From Acidimicrobilacustris europaeus (GTDB lineage Bacteria; Actinomycetota; Acidimicrobiia; Acidimicrobiales; Acidimicrobilacustridaceae): a stretch of DNA of 64,000 nucleotides. The notes under the pieces are model-generated. The model was not told where the DNA came from. It saw nothing but the letters and a program-made list of their open reading frames with translations, and did no database searches. The stretch is from assembly GCA_965194515.1 (NCBI GenBank), contig OZ239146.1, positions 434,001 to 498,000 on the forward strand, in the 5' to 3' direction. Made by a program: the position numbers and the translations under genes. This document shows positions 34,923 to 42,561 of the stretch, piece by piece (within the stretch, counting starts at the first letter, position 1; every line of letters begins with the position of its first letter).

Positions 34923-35474
34923 TTACGACGGCATCGGCGTTGCGGCGTTCGGCCCTCTGCGCAAGGCCACACGCATGACCTCGACCATCATCCACACAGC
35001 AACGGCGCCCTTCGCCGTCCACAGCCATGCTCGGATGAGATTCACAATCATCAATTCGTCATAGGTCTGCTGGTCCCAGCGGTCGAGCAACACGCCGTGC
35101 GCTGGCGCCGAGAACGCCGCTGTATCGATGAGGATGAACAGCATCAGGAATGCGCTGATGATCGCTGCGATACGAAGACGTTTCGGGTGAGCGAGCAGCA
35201 GTACGAGCACGCAGAGCCCTTCGATCAGCCACGGCCCAAAGAGCACTTTGCCGATGCGGTCGACATGAGCGTGTTCGTAGGCATCCCACGAGTCGGCGCC
35301 GACAAGCGGAAAGAGGTCGTAGTGGACGACCTGCACCGTCCAAATCATGCCGACCATTAACACGGTGACAACGAGCTGCACGAGCACGACCCAGTGCAAA
35401 CGCAGTCGGTCGAGGCCGGGCAGGTTGGGTGACCAATCTCTGCTGGGCGATGGTGTGAAGGTGGGCAAAGGCAT
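34923..35474 (-). CDS. Integral membrane protein, four helices, unknown function
   Basis: The 183-residue protein has four hydrophobic segments: WVVLVQLVVTVLMVGMIWTVQVV, PWLIEGLCVLVLLLAH, IAAIISAFLMLFILIDTAAF and AWLWTAKGAVAVWMMVEVMRV. Between the first two lies HYDLFPLVGADSWDAYEHAHVDRIG, rich in His and Asp. The spacing recalls small DUF1772/DoxX-like membrane proteins, but I cannot assign a family. Its stop lies 13 nt from the convergent DUF1214 stop. Confidence 0.7.
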   Translation of the reverse strand: MPLPTFTPSPSRDWSPNLPGLDRLRLHWVVLVQLVVTVLMVGMIWTVQVVHYDLFPLVGADSWDAYEHAHVDRIGKVLFGPWLIEGLCVLVLLLAHPKRLRIAAIISAFLMLFILIDTAAFSAPAHGVLLDRWDQQTYDELMIVNLIRAWLWTAKGAVAVWMMVEVMRVALRRGPNAATPMPS

Positions 35475-35626
35475 GGCGGGGACGGTAGCGACGCGTGTGT
35501 TGGCGTGACGGGTCGGGCGAGGAGTCGGGGAGGCGGTGGCGGCGGATCTGAGCGGTTGTGTTCGTGGACGGGAATGATCCGAATGGCCTATTCACGGCGA
35601 CACTCTGCATCCGTAGTATCGAACAC

Positions 35627-37147
35627 ATGTTCGAGAGTTCTAACGAGACACTAAGGGAGCGCGGCGGTGTCGCTGTTGTGTGCGGGCCAGTTGTGACTGC
35701 GCTCGCGCCGGGGTTGGCTGGATCGGGGGCCGTGGCGTCGGGGTTTGCTGGGTCGGGACTCGTGGCGTCGGGGTTCGTCTCGTTCGATGTTGCGTTCGCC
35801 CAATTGTCGAGTGCGGTTGTCTCGATGGGCGCGTCGGGGGTTCCTGCCGATGCTCAAGTGTTGAAGAGCCTACGGATGCAGATCGATCAACTCTCTGCGC
35901 TTACGGTCGAAGCCGAAATTCGGTTCGATCAACAACAGCTATGGCGCGACGAAGGTGCTGGTTCATTGCGCGCATGGCTCGTCGACGCATGCGGTTTGTC
36001 TCGGCGCGACGCAACACGCATCGCTCGCCGAGCCGATCGTCTCGAGTCTTGGCCCGAAGTTCTCGAGGGATGGAAGTCTGGTGAATTGAGTGGGGCGCAA
36101 GTCGGCGTTGTCGTTGCATCGGTTCCGGCCCGATTCGTCAACGAGTTTGCAGTGCAAGCACCCGAGGTCGTGCGTGTGTTGGCGCCGCTCGATGTTGCAC
36201 AAACGGAAGTCGCGATGCGTCAGTGGGTGAGATGCGCCGAAGCAGCAGATGGCCCTGAAGACTTTTCCGAGCGGCCATCGGGCGTCTACCTCGATTCATT
36301 GTTCGACGGTCGAGTGGCGGTGCAGGGTCAGCTGAATCGGACCGAGGCGGCCATTGTTGAAGCTGCGTTGCGAGTGTTCGATGTTCCCGATTCCGTTGAC
36401 GAGAACGGCGAGTTCATCGGCGAGCCGCGCTCACTGGGCAAGCGCAATGCCGACGCATTGGTAGAAGTGTGCAAATTCGCACTCTCTCATCGTGAAGGTG
36501 CAGGCGAGTCGGGTCGATTCGTTCCGCACGTTTCGCTTGTGGTCGACATTGCGGAGTTGCGTGCATCAGCGTTACGAGGAGCGGGTGTGCGCTCAAAAGC
36601 TGGTCTTGAACGTGCTGCCGAGGCCCGAGGCTGGTCAGCGGCTGAACGATCCTGGTTTGCCGACGCACTACACCGTCATGGTGATGCGGTGACTTCCGAC
36701 GGTTCCGAACTCGATGCAACTGCGGTGGCAACGCTCACCTGCGATTCTGTGGTGCAGCGTGTGCTCATGGCAGGTTCCAAGTTGTTGAACCTGGGTCGGG
36801 AAGTCCGAACCGCGACTGCGGCACAACGAAGAGCAATTGTGGCTCGCGACCGACATTGTCGAGCGCCGGGATGTCGAACAAAACCCAAACATTGCGATGT
36901 CCATCATCTTGATCATTGGATCAACGGTGGGCGAACCGATGTCGATCGAATGGTGTTGCTCTGTGGCACGCATCACCGGGATTTCCATAAACCGGGCTAT
37001 CGCATGGAGCTTTCCGATCAGGCCGAGTTCACCGTGCACTCGCCCATGGGGTGGAGCCGGTCAAGCATGCCCGAGCGAATCGAGGCTCAGATCTTTCCGA
37101 GTGCGTCCGGGTCTGTGTCCAACAGGGGGAGAGGGCATACGTTGTGA
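35627..37147 (+). CDS. DUF222/HNH endonuclease (13E12-repeat type)
   Basis: A 506-residue protein with a DUF222 helical region (LRMQIDQLSALTVEAEIRFDQQQLWRDEGAGSLRAWLVDACGLSRRDATRIARRA and onward). The C-terminal HNH nuclease motif CRAPGCRTKPKHCDVHHLDHWINGG...LLCGTHHRDFH lies at about residues 422-466, with paired Cys for structural zinc and the catalytic His. Such 13E12-family proteins are multicopy in actinobacteria and may be selfish or repair-related. TAGTAT (35614-35619) lies 7 nt before ATG 35627, so I prefer this leaderless start over one 23 codons upstream. Confidence 0.9.
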   Translation: MFESSNETLRERGGVAVVCGPVVTALAPGLAGSGAVASGFAGSGLVASGFVSFDVAFAQLSSAVVSMGASGVPADAQVLKSLRMQIDQLSALTVEAEIRFDQQQLWRDEGAGSLRAWLVDACGLSRRDATRIARRADRLESWPEVLEGWKSGELSGAQVGVVVASVPARFVNEFAVQAPEVVRVLAPLDVAQTEVAMRQWVRCAEAADGPEDFSERPSGVYLDSLFDGRVAVQGQLNRTEAAIVEAALRVFDVPDSVDENGEFIGEPRSLGKRNADALVEVCKFALSHREGAGESGRFVPHVSLVVDIAELRASALRGAGVRSKAGLERAAEARGWSAAERSWFADALHRHGDAVTSDGSELDATAVATLTCDSVVQRVLMAGSKLLNLGREVRTATAAQRRAIVARDRHCRAPGCRTKPKHCDVHHLDHWINGGRTDVDRMVLLCGTHHRDFHKPGYRMELSDQAEFTVHSPMGWSRSSMPERIEAQIFPSASGSVSNRGRGHTL

Positions 37148-37150
37148 GGC

Positions 37151-37669
37151 ATCGCCGAAACACAGACCACCGAAACCTCAACTGGACCTTGGGGCGAAGC
37201 CTCGGCGACGTTCAGTGCCGATCGCGTCCACAGGTACCTGCTGACGCGCACGTGGGATGCATCGCTGCCGAGCGTGAACTTCCTCATGCTCAACCCTTCG
37301 ACGGCCGATGCGTTTCAGCTCGACCCAACGAATCGGCGCTGTGTTGGCTTTGCACAGGCGTGGGGTTACGGATCAATGGTGACGACAAACATCTTCGCGT
37401 TTCGTTCCACTGCTCCCGCCGGGCTTCGAACTGCGGCAGACGCCATCGGCCCAGAGAACGACGACGCGATCCTCAGCGCAGCAACGAGCGCCGATCTCGT
37501 TATTGCTGCCTGGGGAACCCACGGCGAATTGCAGGGAAGGGGTGATGAAGTGCGCGAGATGCTCGGCGGGGCGGGCATTGCGCTGCACGCACTGCGGGTA
37601 ACGAAAGCCGGGCATCCGGGGCATCCCCTTTATGTGGCGGGCGATACGTTGCCAACGACTTGGACCTGA
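37151..37669 (+). CDS. DUF1643 protein with uncertain start
   Basis: The recognisable DUF1643 core FLMLNPSTADAF, DPTNRRCVGFAQAWGYGSMVTTNIFAFRST and AWGTHGELQGRG is followed by the family ending HPLYV. The upstream in-frame codons encode ATFSADRVHRYLLTRTWD, which is the normal N-terminal part of this family, yet no ATG, GTG or TTG exists between the HNH stop (37145-37147, same frame) and GTG 37274. I list it from the ATC at 37151 as the best guess; GTG 37274 would give a protein lacking about 40 residues. A sequence error or small lesion is also possible. The biochemical role of the family is unknown. Confidence 0.65.
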   Translation: MAETQTTETSTGPWGEASATFSADRVHRYLLTRTWDASLPSVNFLMLNPSTADAFQLDPTNRRCVGFAQAWGYGSMVTTNIFAFRSTAPAGLRTAADAIGPENDDAILSAATSADLVIAAWGTHGELQGRGDEVREMLGGAGIALHALRVTKAGHPGHPLYVAGDTLPTTWT

Positions 37670-37708
37670 TCGATGCCACACTCTTGCGAAGCCCCTGGAG
37701 GAATCGCC

Positions 37709-38155
37709 GTGAAAAAGTCCCCACTCAAACGAGCAGGAATCGCACTTGCCGCAGTTGCGCTGGCGGTTTCGATTATCGCTGGCTGTTCCTCTTCGAGTTC
37801 AAAATCCTCCGAGGCCAAGTACTGCGATTCATGGCAAAAGGTCGTCGATTCGTTTTCTGCGCTCGATGACATCGCGATTACCAGGAGCGGGCTGAGCGGT
37901 CTCGACGCGGCTGTCGAAGACATCACGACTGCGTCGAAGGACCTTGCATCGTCTGCCGATTCACTACTCAAGCCCAAAGTGCAGGCGTTACAAGATGCGC
38001 TGACTTCGTTTGGCGACACGCTCAGTTCGCCCCAACTTTCGACCGACTACCTCGACAAGCTGAAGTCAGAAAGTCAGAAGGTCGACGACGCATGGAACGA
38101 TCTCGTGAACACCGCGAAGACAAGTTGTCCAGACGTGCAGGCCTCGTCCGTCTGA
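37709..38155 (+). CDS. Small lipoprotein with coiled-coil-like body
   Basis: The 148-residue precursor has a lipobox IIAGC (Cys26) and a Ser-rich linker. The mostly helical remainder (SALDDIAITRSGLSGLDAAVEDITTASKDLASSADSLLKPKVQALQDALTSFGDTL) has heptad-like spacing. Two Cys residues (YCDSW and SCPDV) may pair. GTG 37709 has GGAGG 7 nt upstream, so it is preferred over an ATG 12 codons earlier. It is anchored outside the membrane; the function is unknown. Confidence 0.8.
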   Translation: MKKSPLKRAGIALAAVALAVSIIAGCSSSSSKSSEAKYCDSWQKVVDSFSALDDIAITRSGLSGLDAAVEDITTASKDLASSADSLLKPKVQALQDALTSFGDTLSSPQLSTDYLDKLKSESQKVDDAWNDLVNTAKTSCPDVQASSV

Positions 38156-38183
38156 TGCAGTCCAACTGCGATTCGCAAGCTGA

Positions 38184-39008
38184 TTAACGAATCGTCAACT
38201 GTCCGCCGTCGACATTGATGGCTTGGCCGGTAATCCACGAACCTTGATCGCTGCACAAAAACACGCACATGTTGGCGATGTCCTCGCCGGTGCCGTGGCG
38301 ACGCATCGGGATGATGTGGCGAAGCCGTTCCCAGTTCTCGCCCCGATCGATGTCATCGAGTCGACTCGTGTCGACAATGCCGGGGCAAATCGCGTTGACG
38401 CGAATGCCGAATGGTCCGAGTTCGGCAGCCATTGCTGCGCCGAGTGCATGGATGGCCGCCTTGCTTGCTGAGTAGGCCGCGGTGCCGGGCCCCGCGATCT
38501 TTCCGCCCACGCTGGAAATGTTCACGATGCAACCTGGTTGCTCAACGGCGAGCCAGTGGCGGGCGGCAGCGCGACTTAAGAGAAACGTACCGTTCAAATT
38601 CACGTCGATGACCTTGCGCCATTCGACGGGATCAAGGTCGACGACATTGAATCGATCGGGGCCGCGAGCTGCACCAGCGTTGTTGACGATGATGTCGACG
38701 CGTCCAAACTCTTCGAGCGTTCGCGCAACTAGTGCATCAACAGCAGACTCATTCGCAATGTCGCTCACAACTGGAACACAGCGCTGTCCGAGAGCACGGA
38801 TCTCATCGGCAACCGACTCGATGTCGCGCCAACCGGCGGTTTGTTCATCGGCGGGGTAGTCGGCCGGAGCGCGGCCCGTCCCGGTGATGACGACATCGCA
38901 GCCGGCGCGAGCCAGTTCCACTGCAATTGGCCGTCCGATGGAACGCATGCGCCCGGCACCAGTGACGATGGCGACGTTGCCGGCTAACCCCGTGAGTTCA
39001 GATGTCAT
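38184..39008 (-). CDS. Short-chain dehydrogenase/reductase
   Basis: The 274-residue Rossmann enzyme has an extended glycine motif VTGAGRMRSIGRPIA, VNNAGAARG, catalytic Ser in NISSVGGK, YSASK with the catalytic Tyr and Lys, and NVDGGQLTIR at the end. ATG 39008 is favoured because TACCGT (39015-39020) lies 6 nt upstream, a leaderless start; the 21 codons before it lack family similarity. It oxidises or reduces an alcohol/ketone with NAD(P); steroid-type substrates are likely from the gene company but not shown. Divergent from the gene at 39075. Confidence 0.87.
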   Translation of the reverse strand: MTSELTGLAGNVAIVTGAGRMRSIGRPIAVELARAGCDVVITGTGRAPADYPADEQTAGWRDIESVADEIRALGQRCVPVVSDIANESAVDALVARTLEEFGRVDIIVNNAGAARGPDRFNVVDLDPVEWRKVIDVNLNGTFLLSRAAARHWLAVEQPGCIVNISSVGGKIAGPGTAAYSASKAAIHALGAAMAAELGPFGIRVNAICPGIVDTSRLDDIDRGENWERLRHIIPMRRHGTGEDIANMCVFLCSDQGSWITGQAINVDGGQLTIR

Positions 39009-39074
39009 GGACTGACGGTAGTGGGGGCCGGCTGCGCGTGTCTGAGGCTTTTGATGCGCCAGTATGGTCACACT

Positions 39075-39863
39075 ATGTCTCCCCGAATTCGGAACTTTCT
39101 CATCATCGCCCTATGCGGTGTCATCCCAATCGTCGTTGCGATGCAGTTGCCGAGCGACCTCTGGGCGGAAATCGGCGATCTGCCGGCTCATCCCTTGATT
39201 GTGCACTTTGCTGTCGTCATGCTTCCGGTGGTCGCGCTGTGGACGTTGTTCGCCATAGCCAAACCCGCCGTGCTCGAAAAGACATTTCCGTATTTGTTCG
39301 CTCTGAGTGTGGTCTCGACGTTGTCGGTCATCGCGGCGAAGTCATCGGGCATTTCGCTAGCAGCTGCCGTTGGTTTGCCTGATGAGCATGCTGAAGCGGG
39401 CGACCGCCTCGTTATTGTGGCTATTGCTCTATGCGCAGTGATCCTGTTACTCGCTGGCGTTTCGAAGTTCTGGCCCAAGCGCATTGCAGTCGTAGGTATC
39501 AGCGTTGTCGCGGTGTTGATAGCGGTTGTTGCGCTTCCAATGACCTACATCACCGGCCACAGTGGTGCCGAGGCCACATGGAAAGATGCTTATGCCCAAG
39601 CAAAAGAGCCCATCAGTGATGGTGTCAATAGGGTGACGATGGCTGAGGTTCAGAAACGCTCAACTCGTGAAGATTGTTGGAGCGTGGTCGATGGCACTGT
39701 CTACGACCTGACGTCATTTATTCAGCGCCATCCCGGCGGTGCAAACGACATCGCCGAAATGTGCGGCAAGGATGCCTCCGAGAATTTCCTTGGGCAGCAT
39801 GAAGGCCAAGGAGAACCCGAGATGTGGCTGGGCACACTGAAAGTCGGAGTTCTCAGTAACTAG
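39075..39863 (+). CDS. DUF2231 membrane domain fused to cytochrome b5-like heme domain
   Basis: The 262-residue protein starts with about four membrane helices including HPLIVHFAVVMLPVVALWTLF (residues 39-59), the DUF2231 signature. After a polar linker, residues 187-260 form a cytochrome b5-like domain: VTMAEVQKRSTREDCWSVVDGTVYDLTSFIQRHPGG with heme ligand His219, and NFLGQH with second ligand His242. It should be a membrane-bound electron carrier. TATGGT (39063-39068) lies 6 nt before the ATG (leaderless); the 18 codons upstream are disregarded. Its stop codon overlaps the convergent hydratase stop in a shared CTAG. Confidence 0.88.
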   Translation: MSPRIRNFLIIALCGVIPIVVAMQLPSDLWAEIGDLPAHPLIVHFAVVMLPVVALWTLFAIAKPAVLEKTFPYLFALSVVSTLSVIAAKSSGISLAAAVGLPDEHAEAGDRLVIVAIALCAVILLLAGVSKFWPKRIAVVGISVVAVLIAVVALPMTYITGHSGAEATWKDAYAQAKEPISDGVNRVTMAEVQKRSTREDCWSVVDGTVYDLTSFIQRHPGGANDIAEMCGKDASENFLGQHEGQGEPEMWLGTLKVGVLSN

Positions 39864-40669
39864 CGAACAACTGGCGTTACACGAACGCCGCTCTTGAAGA
39901 ACGCCTGACCTTCGGCAATGGCCTCGGGACGGTTGCCGATCTCAACGAGATGATTCGCGGTGGCGATGGCTTGTGTGCGCGGCATATTGCGTCGGGCCCA
40001 CAGCGCGCGCATCGTTCCTTGCACCGCGATCTGCGGAAGTGAAGCGAGCTTCGATGCAATTTCCATTGTGTGATCGAGCAGTTGATCGCCAGGAACAACT
40101 TCGCTCACCATTCCCCAGCCGTGCGCGGTCTGAGCGGAGATCCGCTCGTAGTTGCCCATGAGCGACATGCGTACGAGTTCGCCCCATGGCATTTGGTCGA
40201 ACATGAACATGGGCTCGAAACACGCGGCCATGCCATAGGTGGTGTGTGGGTCAAAGAACGTTGCGTGTTCGGCGGCGATGATGAATTCGCTTTCGCCGAG
40301 TGCGTAGAACGCGCCGCCGCCGCACATTCCGTTGACTGCAGTGATGACGGGCTTCCACAGGTCGGCCTGCTTGGGGCCGAGCTTCAACATTGGGTCGTCC
40401 ATCATGAACGGCGAATCGGGCTGACGGTTGTCCATCGCGAAGTCACGGTCGATGCCGGTGCAGAACGCTTTCTCGCCGGCGCCGGTGAGAACGACAACCT
40501 TCACGGTGTCGTCGTAACGGATTTCCTTGTAGAGGTGCTCGAGTTCAGTGACGAGCGCGAGGTCGCACGAGTTGTACTTGTCGGGCCGGTTCAGCGTGAT
40601 GACGCCAACGCCGTCGGTGACGTCGAACAGCACTGCGGTGAGACCTTCTGAAAGCGGGTGGGAAGCCAT
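39860..40669 (-). CDS. Enoyl-CoA hydratase/isomerase family protein
   Basis: This 269-residue crotonase-fold protein has GVGVITLNRPDKYNSCD, the oxyanion-hole segments GEKAFCTGIDRDFA and NGMCGGGAFYALGE, and ATFFDPHTTYGMAACFEPMF. The usual catalytic Glu pair is not evident: the second position reads TTYGMAA. It may therefore be a hydrolase or an isomerase instead of a hydratase. TAGGTT (40676-40681) lies 6 nt before the ATG, indicating a leaderless monocistronic transcript. Confidence 0.85.
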   Translation of the reverse strand: MASHPLSEGLTAVLFDVTDGVGVITLNRPDKYNSCDLALVTELEHLYKEIRYDDTVKVVVLTGAGEKAFCTGIDRDFAMDNRQPDSPFMMDDPMLKLGPKQADLWKPVITAVNGMCGGGAFYALGESEFIIAAEHATFFDPHTTYGMAACFEPMFMFDQMPWGELVRMSLMGNYERISAQTAHGWGMVSEVVPGDQLLDHTMEIASKLASLPQIAVQGTMRALWARRNMPRTQAIATANHLVEIGNRPEAIAEGQAFFKSGVRVTPVVR

Positions 40670-40719
40670 AAGGGCAACCTACCAACGCTCAGGGCTTGGC
40701 TTGAGATATCCGGGTGATC

Positions 40720-42486
40720 TCAGCCCGTGAACTTGGGAAGCAGTACCGCTTCCTGCACCTCGTAGGCGCCAATGTCGATGATGTCGACAACTCGGGGCAG
40801 GCCACGCTGGTCGGTGGCGGGCGGGGGCGTGAACCCAGGCCAGCCTGCGTTCCATGCCGCGCTTCCGAAAGTTATCGGTACGACTGAAACGGTGTCGTTC
40901 ACGCTCTCAAGCGGAAGCAGTCCAGGGTCGACGCCGAACAGGGAGCCATAACCAGCAAAGACTGCCGCGTTTGGCCTCTCGATGAGCGAGAACAACGAGA
41001 ACGCTGGGGCAGCGACATCCTCACCACCGTTGTCGGCAGCCAAAACATGTTCGAGTACAAGTTCACCGAGACTCGGAGCGGGGGCCTGCGGTGAGAGTGA
41101 ACCCGCGCAAGCGGAGACTGACGATGCGGTTGAGACCGAGCCACATCCGGCGGTGTAGGTAAGTGCAAAGATCCCGTCCGCGGAATTGCCACTGATTGTG
41201 GTGTTCGAAATGTTGACTTTCGAATCGTTGGGCACATTGACCATTGGATCAATCCCGGCTGTCGACACTGGTGTAACCCGAGATCCGGTACTGAGTGTCA
41301 TGCCTGTGCCGGTGTTGTTGGAAATGGTCGAGTTTGAAATTTCCGCCGACCCGAACAGCAAGAGTCCACCGACCGAGGAGTAGAGAGTTGATGGGTCGGG
41401 CGGGTCGGTGGCGACATTGCCCGTGATGGTGACTCGATCAAGCGATGGGTTGAAATCCTCCGCATATCCAACGATGAATGCGCCGCCGACAAGGGCTGAC
41501 GTGTTGTCGGAAATTCGAGTGTTGGTGAGGCTGACCGTGCCGCTGTTCTCCCCGGCGGTTGAGGCGATATATGCGCCCCCAATGATTCCTTCTAGTGCCT
41601 GGTTTCCTGAGACGACCGAGTCGGAGATCGCAATGTTTGACCCTCCTGTAACAAGGCCGCCACCTAGTTCGGTGGCGTTGTTGTTTGAGACGGTGAGTGA
41701 GGTGAGGGTGAGCGATTCTCTTGCGAGCGCAAAAATCCCCGCCCCTACATCGGCCTGATTTTCGCTGAATGTTGAATTTGTGACAGTGATGTTGTCGGCA
41801 GTAATCCATGCGCCGCCGCCTCCAACTGGTCCACCGTCTGACTCGCCGCCGGGCGTGCCCTCTGCGACATTGTTTGTCATCACCGAGTTTGTAATGACGA
41901 CATCGCCAGTTCCTGGCGCATTGTTGACTCCGAGACCGCCGCCGAACGCTTGAGCTGAAGTCGGTTTCGCCTGATTGTTCGTGAGCGTGACGTCGTCGAG
42001 AGTCAAAGCGGTATCGGTAACTGCGATAGCGCCGCCGCTTGATTCGCCAGTCCATCTTGTATCGCTGCCGTCAACTGTGAGGCCACTAATGGTGACGCCG
42101 CCGCTTCCGGCTGTCGCGATCGTGAACGCGTGATACAGCGTGTTGCCCGAAATCGTGAGTGCTGCTGAACCTGGCCCACGAATGGTGAGGCTGTCGGTGA
42201 TGTCGGGAAGATCAGTGATGAGGTTGATCATCCCGGTAACGCCGGGAGCGAATTCGATGGTGTCAGCGCCGGCTGCAGCGTTGGCATCGATGATCGCTTG
42301 GGAAAGCGAGCCGATTCCGTTGTTGTCGGTGTTGGCAACCGTGAAGGTTGCTGCTCCGGCGGGGGAGGCGAGGAGTACGGCGCCGAGCACTCCGGCACCG
42401 CCGCCAAGAGCCAGCATTGAGCCACTTGTGAGGAGCGCAGTTGCCGACCGGGGCGTGATTCGGGGCCAAAGAACGTTCTGAGTCAT
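40720..42486 (-). CDS. Secreted parallel beta-helix protein ending LPKFTG
   Basis: The 588-residue protein has a long signal peptide ending near ASPAGAA. GIGSLSQAIIDANAAAGADTIEFAPG and DITDSLTIRGPGSAALTISG follow, the entry of many secreted right-handed beta-helix proteins. The body repeats short rungs rich in N-N-x-A and S-x-V-(S/T)-x-N. Near the end DQRGLPRVVDIIDIGAYEVQE resembles the choice-of-anchor Q module. The last six residues are LPKFTG with nothing after, unlike a sortase signal, which needs a following helix and basic tail. Probably displayed at the surface. Confidence 0.88.
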   Translation of the reverse strand: MTQNVLWPRITPRSATALLTSGSMLALGGGAGVLGAVLLASPAGAATFTVANTDNNGIGSLSQAIIDANAAAGADTIEFAPGVTGMINLITDLPDITDSLTIRGPGSAALTISGNTLYHAFTIATAGSGGVTISGLTVDGSDTRWTGESSGGAIAVTDTALTLDDVTLTNNQAKPTSAQAFGGGLGVNNAPGTGDVVITNSVMTNNVAEGTPGGESDGGPVGGGGAWITADNITVTNSTFSENQADVGAGIFALARESLTLTSLTVSNNNATELGGGLVTGGSNIAISDSVVSGNQALEGIIGGAYIASTAGENSGTVSLTNTRISDNTSALVGGAFIVGYAEDFNPSLDRVTITGNVATDPPDPSTLYSSVGGLLLFGSAEISNSTISNNTGTGMTLSTGSRVTPVSTAGIDPMVNVPNDSKVNISNTTISGNSADGIFALTYTAGCGSVSTASSVSACAGSLSPQAPAPSLGELVLEHVLAADNGGEDVAAPAFSLFSLIERPNAAVFAGYGSLFGVDPGLLPLESVNDTVSVVPITFGSAAWNAGWPGFTPPPATDQRGLPRVVDIIDIGAYEVQEAVLLPKFTG

Positions 42487-42510
42487 ACGACAAGGTATCC
42501 GACCTGCGGT

Positions 42511-42527
42511 TCTGACGTTCCGTCAGA
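42511..42527. promoter_or_regulatory. Palindrome TCTGACG-ttc-CGTCAGA, candidate TetR operator
   Basis: Perfect 7-base arms with a 3-base centre lie between the divergent beta-helix gene and fadD3. A TACCTT hexamer (42492-42497, minus strand) and TAGTGT (42548-42553, plus strand) flank it, so the site covers the -35 region of both. The TetR gene at 46695 in the fadD3 run is a candidate binder. Confidence 0.6.
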
Positions 42528-42561
42528 TAGTCGGGAGCGGGAATCGCTAGTGTCATGCCCC

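Noticed and set aside
35627..37147. Mobile element signature from the HNH protein
   Set aside because: No terminal repeats, target duplication or intron/intein structure is visible; the gene fits the common 13E12 family with its own promoter-like hexamer.
37051..37545. Alternative plus-strand frame across the HNH/DUF1643 junction (GTG at 37144)
   Set aside because: Its Arg/Cys-rich translation has no family resemblance, whereas the other frame encodes DUF1643.
40720..42486. LPKFTG as an LPxTG sortase signal
   Set aside because: It has an extra residue, and no hydrophobic helix or basic tail follows because the protein ends there.
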